From Monocercomonoides exilis (taxonomy: Eukaryota; Preaxostyla; Oxymonadida; Polymastigidae): a DNA stretch of 64,000 bases. Numbering within the stretch: the first letter of the stretch is position 1; each line of letters begins with the position of its first letter. Where the stretch lies: contig LSRY02000006.1 of assembly GCA_001643675.2 (NCBI GenBank), forward strand, positions 1,428,501 to 1,492,500, written 5' to 3'. A program made the position numbers and the translations under genes. The notes under the pieces were generated by a model. That model worked only from the letters and a program-made list of their open reading frames with translations. It searched no databases and had not been told where the DNA came from. This document shows, in pieces, positions 40,661-52,900 of the stretch.

Positions 40661-43272
40661 ATGTCTATTGAAAAAGATGAACCAAAAGAAAAAGTTGTTT
40701 CATTTAAAATAAATGGCGGAGAAGTGGGTGCTGCTTCTTTTTTGGCACCAAAGATCGGTTTACTGGGATTGGTATGGATTATTTATTAATTATTGGTTTT
40801 ATTTTTTGCTCGCAAATTTTTAGAATTTTAAAAAGATAGGTGAAGATATTGCAAAAGCAACGCTTCCCTGGAAGGGTACACGAGTTACAGTTAATTTGAC
40901 GATTAGAGATAGAATAGTTGAGGTTTCTGTTGTTCCACCGGTTCAAGCTGTTTCTCCTCAAGATTTTGTTCGTAAATCGACTGCTGATATTTCAGTGAAG
41001 CAAGAAGCATCAAGTGATGATTTAGATTTCGACATGTTTAATTTAGACGCACCGGTTAGAACTTTTTTTTGGTTTCTTTTCAAAATTTTATAAATGATCT
41101 TTTTTTCATTTTAGGTTGACTTCAAGCCACAACTTCCTCAAAATTCGTCGCACGCACTTTCACTTCATAATCCATCTCCGTATCAATCAACCACGATTGA
41201 TGTTTGCGATGATGCTGACGGATATTATCTTTATAGAATTGGAGAAATTATAAATCATTATCAAGTTACAAAAATCCATGGGAAAGGGTCTTTTGGCATT
41301 GTGCTGCAAGCTCGAGATCTAAGGTCAAACGTTGATAACGAATATGTTGCAATAAAAATGGCAAAGAACAATGACATGATGTTTGTATTTATTTTTCACT
41401 AATGTATTTAATATTCAAAAAAACAATAATGAAAATTTTATAAATTATTTTTAATGATTATATAATTAATTATGTTTATAAACGATACTCAGGATACAAG
41501 TTGGCCTTCAAGAGGTGGCTGTTCTCCAAAAAGTTGGCGTTGGTGGCGGCTCAGACAGAAAAACAAGAATAGTACGTTTTATTGAGCATTTCTATCATAG
41601 AAATCATTTGTGTATCGTACTAGAAGACCTGTCGCTGACGCTTCGAGAGGTTTTGAGGCGTATGGGAGGCGACCGCGGGCTGTCGATAGCATCAGTGAGG
41701 GAGTACATACGTTGCTTGGCATTGGCCCTTTCACACACACATAGCAAGGGCTTTATACACGGCGATGTGAAGCCTGATAACATATTGACACGGCCAGCGA
41801 AAAGAAGTCAGACTCCGTTTCATTCAGTTCAAAGTGCTCAATCTTCTTCTTCTGTTTATTCAGCCACAAACCCAGGATTGACACAAGTGGAGTCAGGAAC
41901 TGAGATCTCGCTGTCTGCGTGTCTGTGTGATTTTGGCTCAGCTGTCTCTATCACAAAGGGGGCAGAGATCCGAGCGCCGTACCAGGCGTCTCGCTACTAT
42001 CGGTGTGTGGAAGCGATGCTGGGCTGTGTGATGACACAAAAGGCAGACATCTGGGCGATGGGGTGTGTGGCGTTTGAGCTGGCGACTGGGCGGGTTTTGT
42101 TTCCCGGGAAGACAAACAACGAGATGCTGAAGCTGATTCAGGAGGCGAAAGGGGTGCTGCCGAACAAGCTGAGGAGCGAAGGCGATGAGCAGCAGGTGAA
42201 CAGGCACTTTGACGAAACAGGGAAGTTCCTTGAGCATATCTTCGATCCCGTCACGCAGGCCAAGACCACAAAGACGATTGTCTATTCGCACCCGACGCTG
42301 CCAATCCGCAAGATGCTGTTTGATACCGTGTATCCTTCTCTTCTCTCTGCATCGTCTGGCGCGAGCGCCTCCGGCACAGCCAGCGCACCTACAAGAGAAG
42401 ACGAGCTGCTGCTGAGCGACCTGGCGTCGTTCATCGACGGCTGCCTGACGCTCAACCCGCACAAACGCATGACTGCAGAAGAGGCAGTGCACCACCCGTT
42501 TTTGAGCCAAAGCACAGCACAGCAGACGACTCAGCAGAAGACAGCGAAAAAGACGGCTTCTGGAACAGCATCTGCCTCTGCCTCTGCCTCTCGTCGTTCG
42601 TCCACTTCTTCATCTTCGACTTCAACTTCAACTTCAAATTCAAAAATGTCACCTTCACCGTCTCCTTCTCCTGCACCTACTCCTTCGTTTGTTCTCCCGC
42701 CTTATTCTTCGCCTTCTTCTTCATCTTCTGCTCCGCTTGCATCTTCCTCATTCTCTTCATCTTCAGCTCCTCAGAAAGGCAAAGGCAAAAGTGCATCGGG
42801 TTCTTCACAGAAGAAGGAAAGGGTGGTTGGGGCAGGGCTGCTGGACTACCTGGCCAAGCATCAGTCTGCGCTTGGCCCTTCGATATTTCCTTCTCCTTCG
42901 TCTTCTCCTTCTCCGTCTCCTTCTTCTTCATATTCGCCAGTTCCTTCTCAATCGCCTCAGTCTGTACTGTCGTCGCTTAGCCAACCTTCCGCTTCATTGA
43001 GCTCTTCGTCATACATTTTCGCTCCGCATTCATCTGCCTCTTCTTCTGTCATTTCGTCACTTCCGTTCACATTTCAGCATCCTTTCACTTCTTCCTCATC
43101 TTTTCCACCTTCTTCATACACCTCTTCAACTTCGTCTTTTACGGCTCAATCTTCTGCTTCTACTAACTCTTCCAGCCCTTCAGCATCTGTTTCACAGAAA
43201 GATGTCAAATCCGCAATCGCGGCGGCTATTGCTCGCGCACAGGCATTGAAGGCAGCTCAACAAAAAAAGTAA
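40661..43272 (+). CDS. uL11 N-terminal domain fused to PRP4-type protein kinase
   Basis: Four exons: 40661-40771, 40824-41054, 41115-41380, 41493-43272 (795 residues). Residues ~10-75 match the N-terminal domain of ribosomal protein uL11 (RPL12): GGEVGAASFLAPKIGLLGL, then KKIGEDIAKAT, WKGTRVTVNLTI and EVSVVPP. The uL11 C-terminal rRNA-binding domain is absent. The same exon runs on into DMFNLDAP and, after an intron, DDADGYY, the usual lead-in of PRP4 kinase (PRPF4B). The kinase (~155-535) has a GKGSFG loop, VAIK lysine (~196), HGDVKPDN (~291), CDFGSA (~347) and FPGKTNNEMLKL, all typical of this spliceosome-associated CMGC kinase. A Ser/Pro/Ala-rich tail follows. The catalytic exon is notably GC-richer than its surroundings. 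Confidence 0.8.
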
Positions 43273-43498
43273 TCTTATAATTTGTTGAAATATTAAAAAG
43301 AAAAAAAAATGTTTTTTTTTTTTTTAACAATAATACAAAATAGAAAGTTTTATTTAATATGAAGTATGCTGTCTATATTTGCTTGTATTGTTGCAACCCT
43401 GATAAGAAGAGTATTAAATTTTTTAATCTTCACATCGAAAATTTTGTTCATTTATCATTATTACATCTTATGGTACAGGGAAATAAAGAATTGTGAGA

Positions 43499-45284
43499 AT
43501 GTCCCTTCCTCACAATCATGATCATAACCACACAAATGATTCACATGCACACAGTAAGGGTGAATCTGGGCACGAAGTAGACGAACATGAAAAAAAGCGA
43601 GTGCCTTGGTAATATTTATTTATCCTTTTTTCGTCCTTATTCTGCTTTTTTCCTGATAATACGCTAAATTCAGGTATAAGGATGGGACATCCCTTCGCGT
43701 TTTAGCAGTTATTTTTTTAACAGGAATTTTCTTTTTGGTTGAATTGGTTGTTGGCATTATTACTCATTCAGTTGCCCTGTTATCGGATGCAGTTCATATG
43801 CTTTCTGATTTACTTTCGCAAATAATTGGATTTGCATTTGTTCAAGTTTGTTATCTTTGAAATTTCTTTTAAAGATTTCCACATCTTAGATATCATATAA
43901 AGATAAATCAAATAAAATGAGCTATGGATGGGCAAGATCAGAGGTTCTTGGGGGCTTAATTAACTCATCGCTGCTTATCATGATGGCAGGTCTAATATTG
44001 ATGGAAGCACTTCATAGATTTTTTGGAGATCCCGAAGTTAAGAATGTTGTGCTTTTGATGATTGTTGCAGCTTTGGGTCTTGTTGTGAACATCCTTGGCA
44101 TAGCAATAATGTCTTGTGGTGGAGAAGATGCTCATGCTCACCACCACCATCATCATGGACATAGTCATGGACATAGTCATACACACAGTCACGAAGAAGA
44201 AGAAGAGCATTCTCATTCACATGAGCACGATCATAATCATGATCATAATGCAGACAGTTCACCTGAAAATAGCGCTCAAGAACCATCTGCATCGTCCGCT
44301 GAAATGCCAATATCTGAACCACATTTTGAATCAGAAGCTCGTGCTGCACCAAAGAAAAAGAAAAAAATGGTTTGAAAGTCTAAAGCAATTAAGATAATTA
44401 ATTTACTTTTGCTACAGAACATGAACATCCAAGGAATGTTCTTGCATTTAATTGGAGATGCACTTGGATCAGTTGGAGTTTTGATAAGTGCGGCCATCAT
44501 TCAATGGGGAACATTTAGTTGGAGGTTTTATTTTGATCCTATCTGTTCGCTGCTTGTTTGTTTCCTCATCCTTCGTGGAGCAATTCCACTTGTCATTGAG
44601 ACTACTCGCATCCTTCTGTTGGCTACACCTTCTCATATTGATCAGTCGAAATTATTGAAGTCCATTAAATCTGTCTGCAATTTACCATTGTTTTTTTTCA
44701 ATTTTTTATTTTTATTTTTATTTTATTTTTATTTTATTTTTTCGATATAATGTTTACGTATATAGTGTCCTGGTGTTGCAGCTGTTCATAACTTGCACAT
44801 TTGGGAAATTATAAGCGGTAAAAATGTTGCATCTCTTCACCTTGTTGTGAAGTCTGGCTATGACTTTGTTACACTTGTTGGTTTGCTTTAATGCTTATTG
44901 AATTTAACTTTTAATTCTTTTTTTGTTTTGCATGTACTTTTTGTTAAATTTTTATCTTCTTTTTTTTTTAACGTGGGCTTAGTTAAAGTGAAGGAAATTC
45001 TACATAGATACGAAATACATTACAGCACTATACAACCCGAGTTTGAGCAGGAGGATGTGTGCTTTAATCAATTATCGATCGTTAAATATAAATGAGATTT
45101 TTTTTTTAAACATGAAAAATGAAATACAAAATTTTAGATCAACTGTGTTGTTTCATGCTCATCGAGAAATTGCAGCGAAGCAGATGACAGTTACTCTAAA
45201 GAAAAAGAAGAAAGTGTCATCCGCAAAAGAAATAGAAAGGCTCAAGAGAGAGAAATTGAAATGACATCAAAAGAGAGAGAATAG
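43499..45284 (+). CDS. SLC30A: Zinc transporter, cation diffusion facilitator family (ZnT1-like)
   Basis: Seven exons: 43499-43608, 43674-43845, 43890-44369, 44418-44672, 44766-44880, 44983-45056, 45138-45284 (450 residues). Six transmembrane helices are expected. The two metal-site motifs are present: LLSDAVHMLSD in helix II and HLIGDALGSVG in helix V. Between helices IV and V lies a long His-rich loop with HGHSH-type repeats (about 44130-44260), and the N terminus is also His-rich. After the helices come VAAVHNLHIWEI and IHYSTIQPEF, the cytosolic CDF domain. CDF proteins export Zn2+ from the cytosol in exchange for protons. The last intron (45057-45137) was chosen because the new end restores a Cys-containing tail (VVSC...NC) like that of ZnT1 relatives; without splicing, translation stops at 45095. 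Confidence 0.88.
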
Positions 45285-45548
45285 ATAACATCATTCCACT
45301 TTTTATTTATCTGTTGACTATTTCCAATTTATCCCCCCTTTGTTTTTTACTCTTTTTCCTTTTCTTTCTTTTTGAGAAATTAATTCTTTAGTTAGATTAC
45401 AACACTTTCATAAACTTCTTCATTTCAATCAGAATAAAAATTATGAGTAATTATTCACTTTTCTTTAACAAATGATGAGCACTTATGATGAGAGATAACC
45501 ATCTTTTTAATTTCAAATTAAAAAATGTTTTTTGCAACAAAACAAATT

Positions 45549-46982
45549 GCATTTTCTTCTTTTGTGTGACTTTCAAAAACGCAAACACGATCCAAAAGAA
45601 GCACATAAAAAAACTTTCAGAACAAAGCAATCAAGCTGATTTAAAAAAAGAAATAACGAAAAACCCCTGCCTCTTCTCTCCTCCTCCTCCTCCTCCTCCT
45701 CCTCCTCCTCTTGCTCCAATCACCACCCACAAATCTCTCCCATTTGCACTCTCAGAAGGATTATCCCTCCAATTGACAAATCAAAAACCCACATTGCAGA
45801 CAAGACACACAGTCACAATAAACAGCGCTTCTAACAGCTTTCCTTGCACCCACACTGCAGACCTTCATTCATGCATTTCTCCCTGCCTCATCATCACAGC
45901 CTCAATTCCTCTCTTTCCTCTCTTTCCTCTCTCGCCCTTTTCCTCTCTCGCTCTTTTCATCCTCCATTTCTCCAGCCATCGCAATATTCACGATTCGCTC
46001 TCCTCCCAATTCCCTCAACTCACCCAGCTCCACCCATCATCTCGGCTTCCCCTTTCTCCTGACTCTTCCTGCTCCTCATCCTCAACATCGATCGCATCCG
46101 ACACAGTCATCACCACAGCCCCGCTCGGGAAACGCTGGATGAACTCTCGCTTCACAACAACAAGGCTCGGCCGGCTCTCCACTGCGCTGCTCCAGCACGC
46201 CACAACCACCCTCCCCAGCCCACACTCCTGCACCTCCCCAGCCTCTGGCCGTTCCTGCCCCCGCATCTTCTCAAACGCCGCCTCCCCACAATACTCAAAA
46301 AACGGAATCTCCAGCCGCAGGCACTCCCACAGCATCACCCCGATCGTGAACACAACCGACGCCTTCGTTGCGCCCACATTCCTCCCTGCCCCCAGCTCTG
46401 GCGCCCTCCACCGCAGACACTCCTTCCCCATGTCCAGCTCCTCCTCAAAAGCCGATGACGGTGGCGGCAATTTGGTGAACCGCTCACTCTTCACAGAAGC
46501 CTCAGAGGAAGATGTGACAATCGTGGAGGTCGAAGAGATGGATGACGAATCAGAAGACGAGTCATCAGAAGACGAGCAGTCTGAGTGGAGCGCAATGCAG
46601 ATCACCATGTGCTCTGAGAACAGCACAATGTGCGGGCTCAGACTGTCAAGCGATTGCAGTGGATTCTCCATCTCGTCAAACGAGTGCAGCGCCACATTTG
46701 CCACCCAGAACAGGATCTGGGCTGCTGTTTGCTCCCTCTCCTCCAAAGAGCCAATCGCCATCTCTTTCTTCTCGTTCCTTCCATGAAGCATCATGAACAG
46801 CGAGTCTCGCAGGTCAACAATCAGCTTCTCATGAGGAGACGAGCATGCCATTGCATCCACCAAGTTCGACATTGAAGAGGTTGTGGGGCACAAATCCTCC
46901 CCTCGAATAAATGTTGTGTCTGTATCTGAAGTATCTGTTGTTGAAGTGGAAGAGATAGATGGTGATGGTGTTCTCTTTCTCG
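45549..46982. repeat. Duplicated segment, copy B1
   Basis: Counterpart of 510-1934: the 3' flank and cytoplasmic-tail coding end of the second giant gene. The junction is sharp. Sequence just before 45549 is unrelated to that before 510. Over the last ~290 codons I see only about five amino-acid differences from gene 1. Confidence 0.9.
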
Positions 46983-49900
46983 AAATATCGTCTTCTTCTT
47001 TCTCCAATGCCCATTCTGGAATCTTGTCTGAGTCTCTTCCAAGAATGTATTCAGTCGATCCACATTCACTCAACAAATGCTCTGAAGACTCAGAATGTTC
47101 CATATTCGTGTCATATATTCTCTTCTTCATCCTCTCATCGTTCTTCTTCTCTGCCTCTCTCTCTGCTCTCCTCCACTGCTTTTCAGGCGACATCTCCATC
47201 GTCACCATCTCAACTGCCTTCGGATCTTTTCTGATGTTATCATTCACAATCTCTCTCAATTCTTTGTTTTCATTCTTTGCCTTCCTCCATCGAACAATAA
47301 ATATGATCAATGTTATTAGAAGAATTGCCACAATCACAACGCAAACAATCAATAACCAATAAGATTTTCCTTCTTTCCTTCCTTCAACAATCCTTTCATC
47401 TCCTTTTCCAACACTTTCACTCCTGTTCTTCAGAATGAAAGAAACAGTCGATGAAGGAGAATCAATCTTTCCAAACAATATACAAGCACTCACTTCCACC
47501 TCATCTCCTGCGTTCTCTGTTGTTTCTTTTGGAATCATTCCATTCACTTCATTTATTGACAAATACCCTTCTTCGTGGAATCCATATCTTTCCACTGCCT
47601 CCTCTTCTCCCATCCGTTTCACAATCTTCAATGATATGTTGCAAGGAAGAAGCAGCTTCCCTTTGAACATCAGAAGCAGTTCTGCTCCAATATCTTCCAT
47701 CTCTATCCTTTCCAACTCTGGAATGAAGAATGATGATGCTCTCTCAGAAACAATCCCACCCAATTCGCATCCACCATTCAGAATCCACATTGATGAATTA
47801 TCCTTCAGTCCATCCCCTCCCTTCAAGCTCACAACATCCACCACCCCCGAATCCTTGCACAGCACGTTCCTCCGAAATGATGGATACTTTTCAAACCCAG
47901 GATCGTTCCCCACAAACTCTCCCTTTTCAATCTCAACTTTCCCTCCAGATACCCCCACCCCTCCTTCACTCGAGTTCGCAACCGTTGTCTCTCTCATCGT
48001 TGCATTGCTGTTTTCTATGCTGATCAATGATCCGTTCCACACGCAAATTTCTTGAGCATCGTTTGCTTGCAAATTCTCATTCCTCAGCTTCCCTTCAAAA
48101 TTGCATGAATCTGAAATAACATCTTTGCAATTTTTCATTATGAAAATGCTTCCTTTTTCACTACATAAAAAGCTACCACTAATTGAACAATTCAATAAAG
48201 ACACTTTATTTGAAAAGTCAATAGCTACTATTCCAGAAACTGTATTGGGAAAGGCGCTGACGTTTGAAAAGGTTGATGCAAATATCGTCAAATCTGTTTT
48301 CTCAAAATTCTCAGCAATTTCAAAAGAAGGAGAAAAAGCATTTATCACAAAGCAACTTTTCAAATTCACATTTTTCAAATCAAATTTTCGAATTTGAAAA
48401 CCAGTATTACAAGATGAAATCATGTCGTTTTGGATTGACACATTATCAATTGTCATTTCTTTGATGTCCACTGAACCTCCAGCAAAATCCATCAAATGCG
48501 AAGAAGAAATATTGCAGATTAATAAAATATCCATTTTGCATTTGCAATTTTGTTGTTGAATTAGTGTTGGAGTTTGTGCATAGACATCAGTTTCTATTGA
48601 CTGAAAAGAGCATTCGGTCAATAATAGAATTCCTTCTTTTATCATTATTGTATTTTTATGTAACGTTGGAAAGATCTCTTGGAACAAAAATTGTATGAAC
48701 TCAATAGATACAGTTCCTTCGCATGTGATGATTGAAGTTTTTTGTTCTTCAATTGTTGATAAAAACTTAAGAGATGCTTTTTCTCTTTTTCTTGATTTAA
48801 GTTCCATATCTCTTAACTCGACTTCTTTTCCAAGAACAGTTTTCTCATCAACAAGTAATCTACATTCAAAATCCGGAAAAATATGACGCAATCCATATTC
48901 AACACTAAAGCAAGGCTCCTCATAAGATCCGCATTGTCTGAAATCATTGCCTGGACGTGCAGTAGATCCTCTAACAATAATCGTTGATGACTGAAAAATA
49001 GTGATAAATTTCATTAAATCTGTATCTGATCGATGTTCTGTTGCATCAATCCCACTAAAAAGATGTTCTTGATTCATTCCTTCAAATTGAAATTGGAACT
49101 GAGTTTCGCTTATTTGAGTTTCTATGGAATAACACTGAACGTATACATTTCTACCAAACATTGCCAAGTTTCCATCAAAGATTTCTTTTGCAAACAAAAA
49201 GTTCAATTCACTTTTCAACTCCGAGTACAAATACAGACCTCCTCCTCTTCCAGTTGTGATATCGCAGCTGCATTGAATTATTGAACAATTGTGGAAATGC
49301 ATGAATCCATCTTCAATCAATTTCACTTTTGTCATTCCACCTTTTAATGAAGAAGTTGACTGACACAATGAAAAACTTGTTTTGTTAACAATCAACTCAG
49401 TCGCAAAAAAATCTGATACATCTTGCTCAATAATTGATCCTCCTTCGCTCTCTCGGCTTACTGATTGAAAATTGCTTTCTGTCATTTCAAACAGAAATAT
49501 CGAATTCTTTTCTAGTTCTTTTGAATATCTTTTCCATTGAATTATACATCCTTCTATTATCTTTATTGACTGAAGGACAAAAGTTTATATTTTCGCTTCA
49601 GCTTCACCAATGAAAAGCATAGAGCGTTTTAATTTTACATCTTTCACAGATATTCGTTTCATTTCTATTTGCCCCTTCTCAACTTCCACTAATGAGTAAT
49701 CATTCTCTTCAGCTTCTGTTCCCTTAGTTTCAAATGATAGATCAGAAATTACAAGTTTTCCATCCTTGTTGATAATGATTGAACGTATTTCATTTGTGAA
49801 TTTTTCTGAAACAATAATATTCAACCATTCCAAATGCAACAATTGACTGTTCCATATATATGGATTTCTAGCATTTCCACCTTCGTTAAAAAATGTTAAA

Positions 49901-52900
49901 ATAGCCCTACCTTGTTCTTCAAAATCAACTGACGTTGAGGCAATCACAAAATTGTTAAGGTTATATTCATCCTGCACAGTCACTGCATCTCTTATCAAAA
50001 TCTTTGGAGAGTTGAACGAAGCATTTATATGTTTCCTTCCTTCCCAAAATGTTTTGCAGGGGTAAACATCTGTTCCACATCCAGATATATCAAATCCCTC
50101 ATTAGATATAAATATTTTCTCCCCTTTATATGATACCAAAAACAAAAACAAATTTACGTTTGACTGTTCATTATCAGATCCTACGCACGCATTGTTATCT
50201 CCTAATAGTTCATCGTACTCAAACGAAAATGAATCATTTGTTACGCTTTTGTTTAAATCAGCACAAATAATATACAGTTGCTTTCCAATTGACGCATAAT
50301 TTGATTGAGTCAATTCTATGTCATGAAAGAAAAAATAATTATCGTAACACGATAATCCCGCATCCATATATAGAAATCCACCCATCCCCATTTCACCAAC
50401 ACATTTTCCTTCCGAACACTTTCCATTGGTTATTATCAATTCATTTAAATTATTCAAATAAACTTTTAATACACCGCCATCACTTCCATCTGAACTGATA
50501 TCATCGAAAGAACAATTTTCAAGTGTTATGGATGATTGATCGAACTGAAATGGGCAATTATTAAAATGCATGTGTGAAATTTCGCATAATTCAAGTGAGA
50601 CCCTCCCTTCAAGTGAAGAAATTATATCATAATCAAAGTTCTCATTCAATGGATTGTCACACAAGAACGTGCAACACTTTATTTGCAAGTCTGAATTCTC
50701 ACTTGACATTTGTATTAAATGGTCAATTTGTGGCATGAATGAAGGAGGGGTTAATAATTCTAAAGAAATTATTAGAAATGATGACTTGCTCATCAAAATA
50801 GCATTAAATTTTCTTTCATTTATATCTTTCATAAATATCAATCAACGTGACTGATTTATATCTGTTGATTCGATTGAACAATTTGAAGCATCAAATGTAT
50901 CACTAATTGCAGAAAAATCACAAATTTTTATTATTTTCTTTCCTTCTTCGTTAATGCAGTTTTGATAACCAGTCCAAAAAGATTTGCATTCCAAGGATAA
51001 CTCTCCACATCCATTAATATCCATTCCATTTGAGCTTAGATAAATGGTATTGCCTTTGTATTTCACTAAAAACAATAATAGATTGATGTCTTTGTCTTTT
51101 GTCAAAACATCGTCTCTGCCTTTCATATCCACAATTTCATATCCAAAAGAGTCTGTGAGTGCAAGAGTAAATCTTGAATTTTTAATGCTTTCATTCAACT
51201 CTTTACATTCCACATAAACATCTTTTCCTATAGCAGCAAAATTTCTGAAAAACTCCGTACCATATGAAAATTTGAACTGATTTGTGCAATCATTCAATAA
51301 TTTCATCCAAACACCCCCTCCTCTTCCTTCTGTTGCAAATGATGAACATTCCTCTATTTTGCAATTGCCAATTGAGAATTTTTCATCTTCTCCAATTACA
51401 CAATTCAAAAAACCTCCATTTGAAGACATAGATTCACACTTACAAAACTTGCAACCATTGTTGAATTCAATATTTTTGCAATTCTTCCATTCAAGTACAC
51501 TTCCTTCACTAACTTCACATTCTGTAATTGTGCTTTTGTTAACCATCAAACTACCTCCATCAATTCCCCCAAGAATTCCATTAATAGAGCTGCATCCATC
51601 AATCTCACACGAAACAATTACAAGTTCGCCTCCACTAGCTTTTACAAGACCAGATGTTGCTCCAAATACTTGATTATAAATCTTTAAGGAATCAAAATGA
51701 CAGATGCCATTCTGAATATAAACAATTCTGGATTTTAACTCTAGGTTCGAATTTTTATTATTTTCCATGGAGCATTCATCAATAGTCAACATTCCTTCGC
51801 TTAATAATATGAATTCTTCGTAAGAATAAGTTGTTGGGAAAATAATATTAAGGCTCGCCAAAATCAAGGTGTTCATAGGAGCAGAAGATAACAGTAGTAA
51901 ATGCCCTTTCTCTGTTATGCTCATATCAGACTTGTCATTTTTCCCTCTAATTGTGAGTGGTTTTGTTGATTGGACAATTTCCCCATCAAGATCCGCAATG
52001 TTTGCAATATGAAGAATATACTGTGTTTCAATCATTTTTTTAAAACTAAATGAAAGCTCTTTGCAAAATTTTGTATCATTATATGCCCCGCATTCAAAGC
52101 TGAAATCCCCACTTGTATCAACAAATAAAACAACTTTGTCTCCTGGAAATAAGAACTTTTTCATAGTTTCACCTTCTCCACCATTATCCGAATCTAATAC
52201 CCAAAATTCATCTTCGACAATTGTTTCCTCTGTTGTTGTTTCCTTCCAAAAATTCAACTGAATCATTTTCAGAGGATCAGGGCACACAACATATGCATTT
52301 GCTCCTTTGAATGCTCTGTTTTCTTTAAATACAACAGATCTTATTGAATATGCTGCTTCTTCACTTTGAAAAATCAAATACATACCTCCTCCTAATCCGT
52401 AAATATCTGAAACCATGCAGTTCTTAACAAAACCTGAATCAAATTTGAAGCAGCCATTTTCTTTTATTTTGCAATAAACGCTTCCTCCAAGTGCTCCTTC
52501 TTCAAGGCTGTTATCTTCCATGCTGCAGTTATTAAACTCAACAGCATGAGAACTTCCAACATTACCAATAAATACACTTCCGTTTCGACTTTCACGTGAA
52601 CAATTTTTGAAAGTGCAATTTCTTGCATAAATCGATGATGAACTATCAACCATAATAATTGAAGAATTCTTCTCAATTGAATTTATAATTGATGAATTAT
52701 CAACTCTCATAGAAGAGCATTGCCTGAGTACTATAAAACCGTTAGAGGATCCAGAATTTACACTTATCATTGAAAGGTTAGCAACTTCTCCACTAACTTC
52801 GTATTTGTCACCGTTCATTTCAATAACTCCACAAGAAAAAAATGTAATTCCTTTGATATTAATGTTTTTACAGATTAACACACCTGAAATCATGGTGAGA

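Noticed and set aside
41938-42510. 190-codon antisense frame in the PRP4-like kinase exon.
   Set aside because: It is a by-product of the GC-rich codon usage on the coding strand; the plus strand carries the conserved kinase motifs.
44038-44352. Antisense frame opposite the His-rich loop of the zinc transporter.
   Set aside because: It arises from the simple CAT/CAC repeat codons; the sense strand carries the family motifs.
45057-45095. Zinc transporter ending at the stop at 45095.
   Set aside because: A GTGTGC donor at 45057 and a TTTTAG acceptor before 45138 join in phase to a Cys-containing tail like that of ZnT1 relatives; the total remains whole codons.
50820-50850. A 21-nt GT...AG micro-intron removing the TGA of giant gene 2.
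   Set aside because: It keeps the frame, but it is far shorter than all other introns here (about 50-110 bp), and the homologous gene has no intron there.
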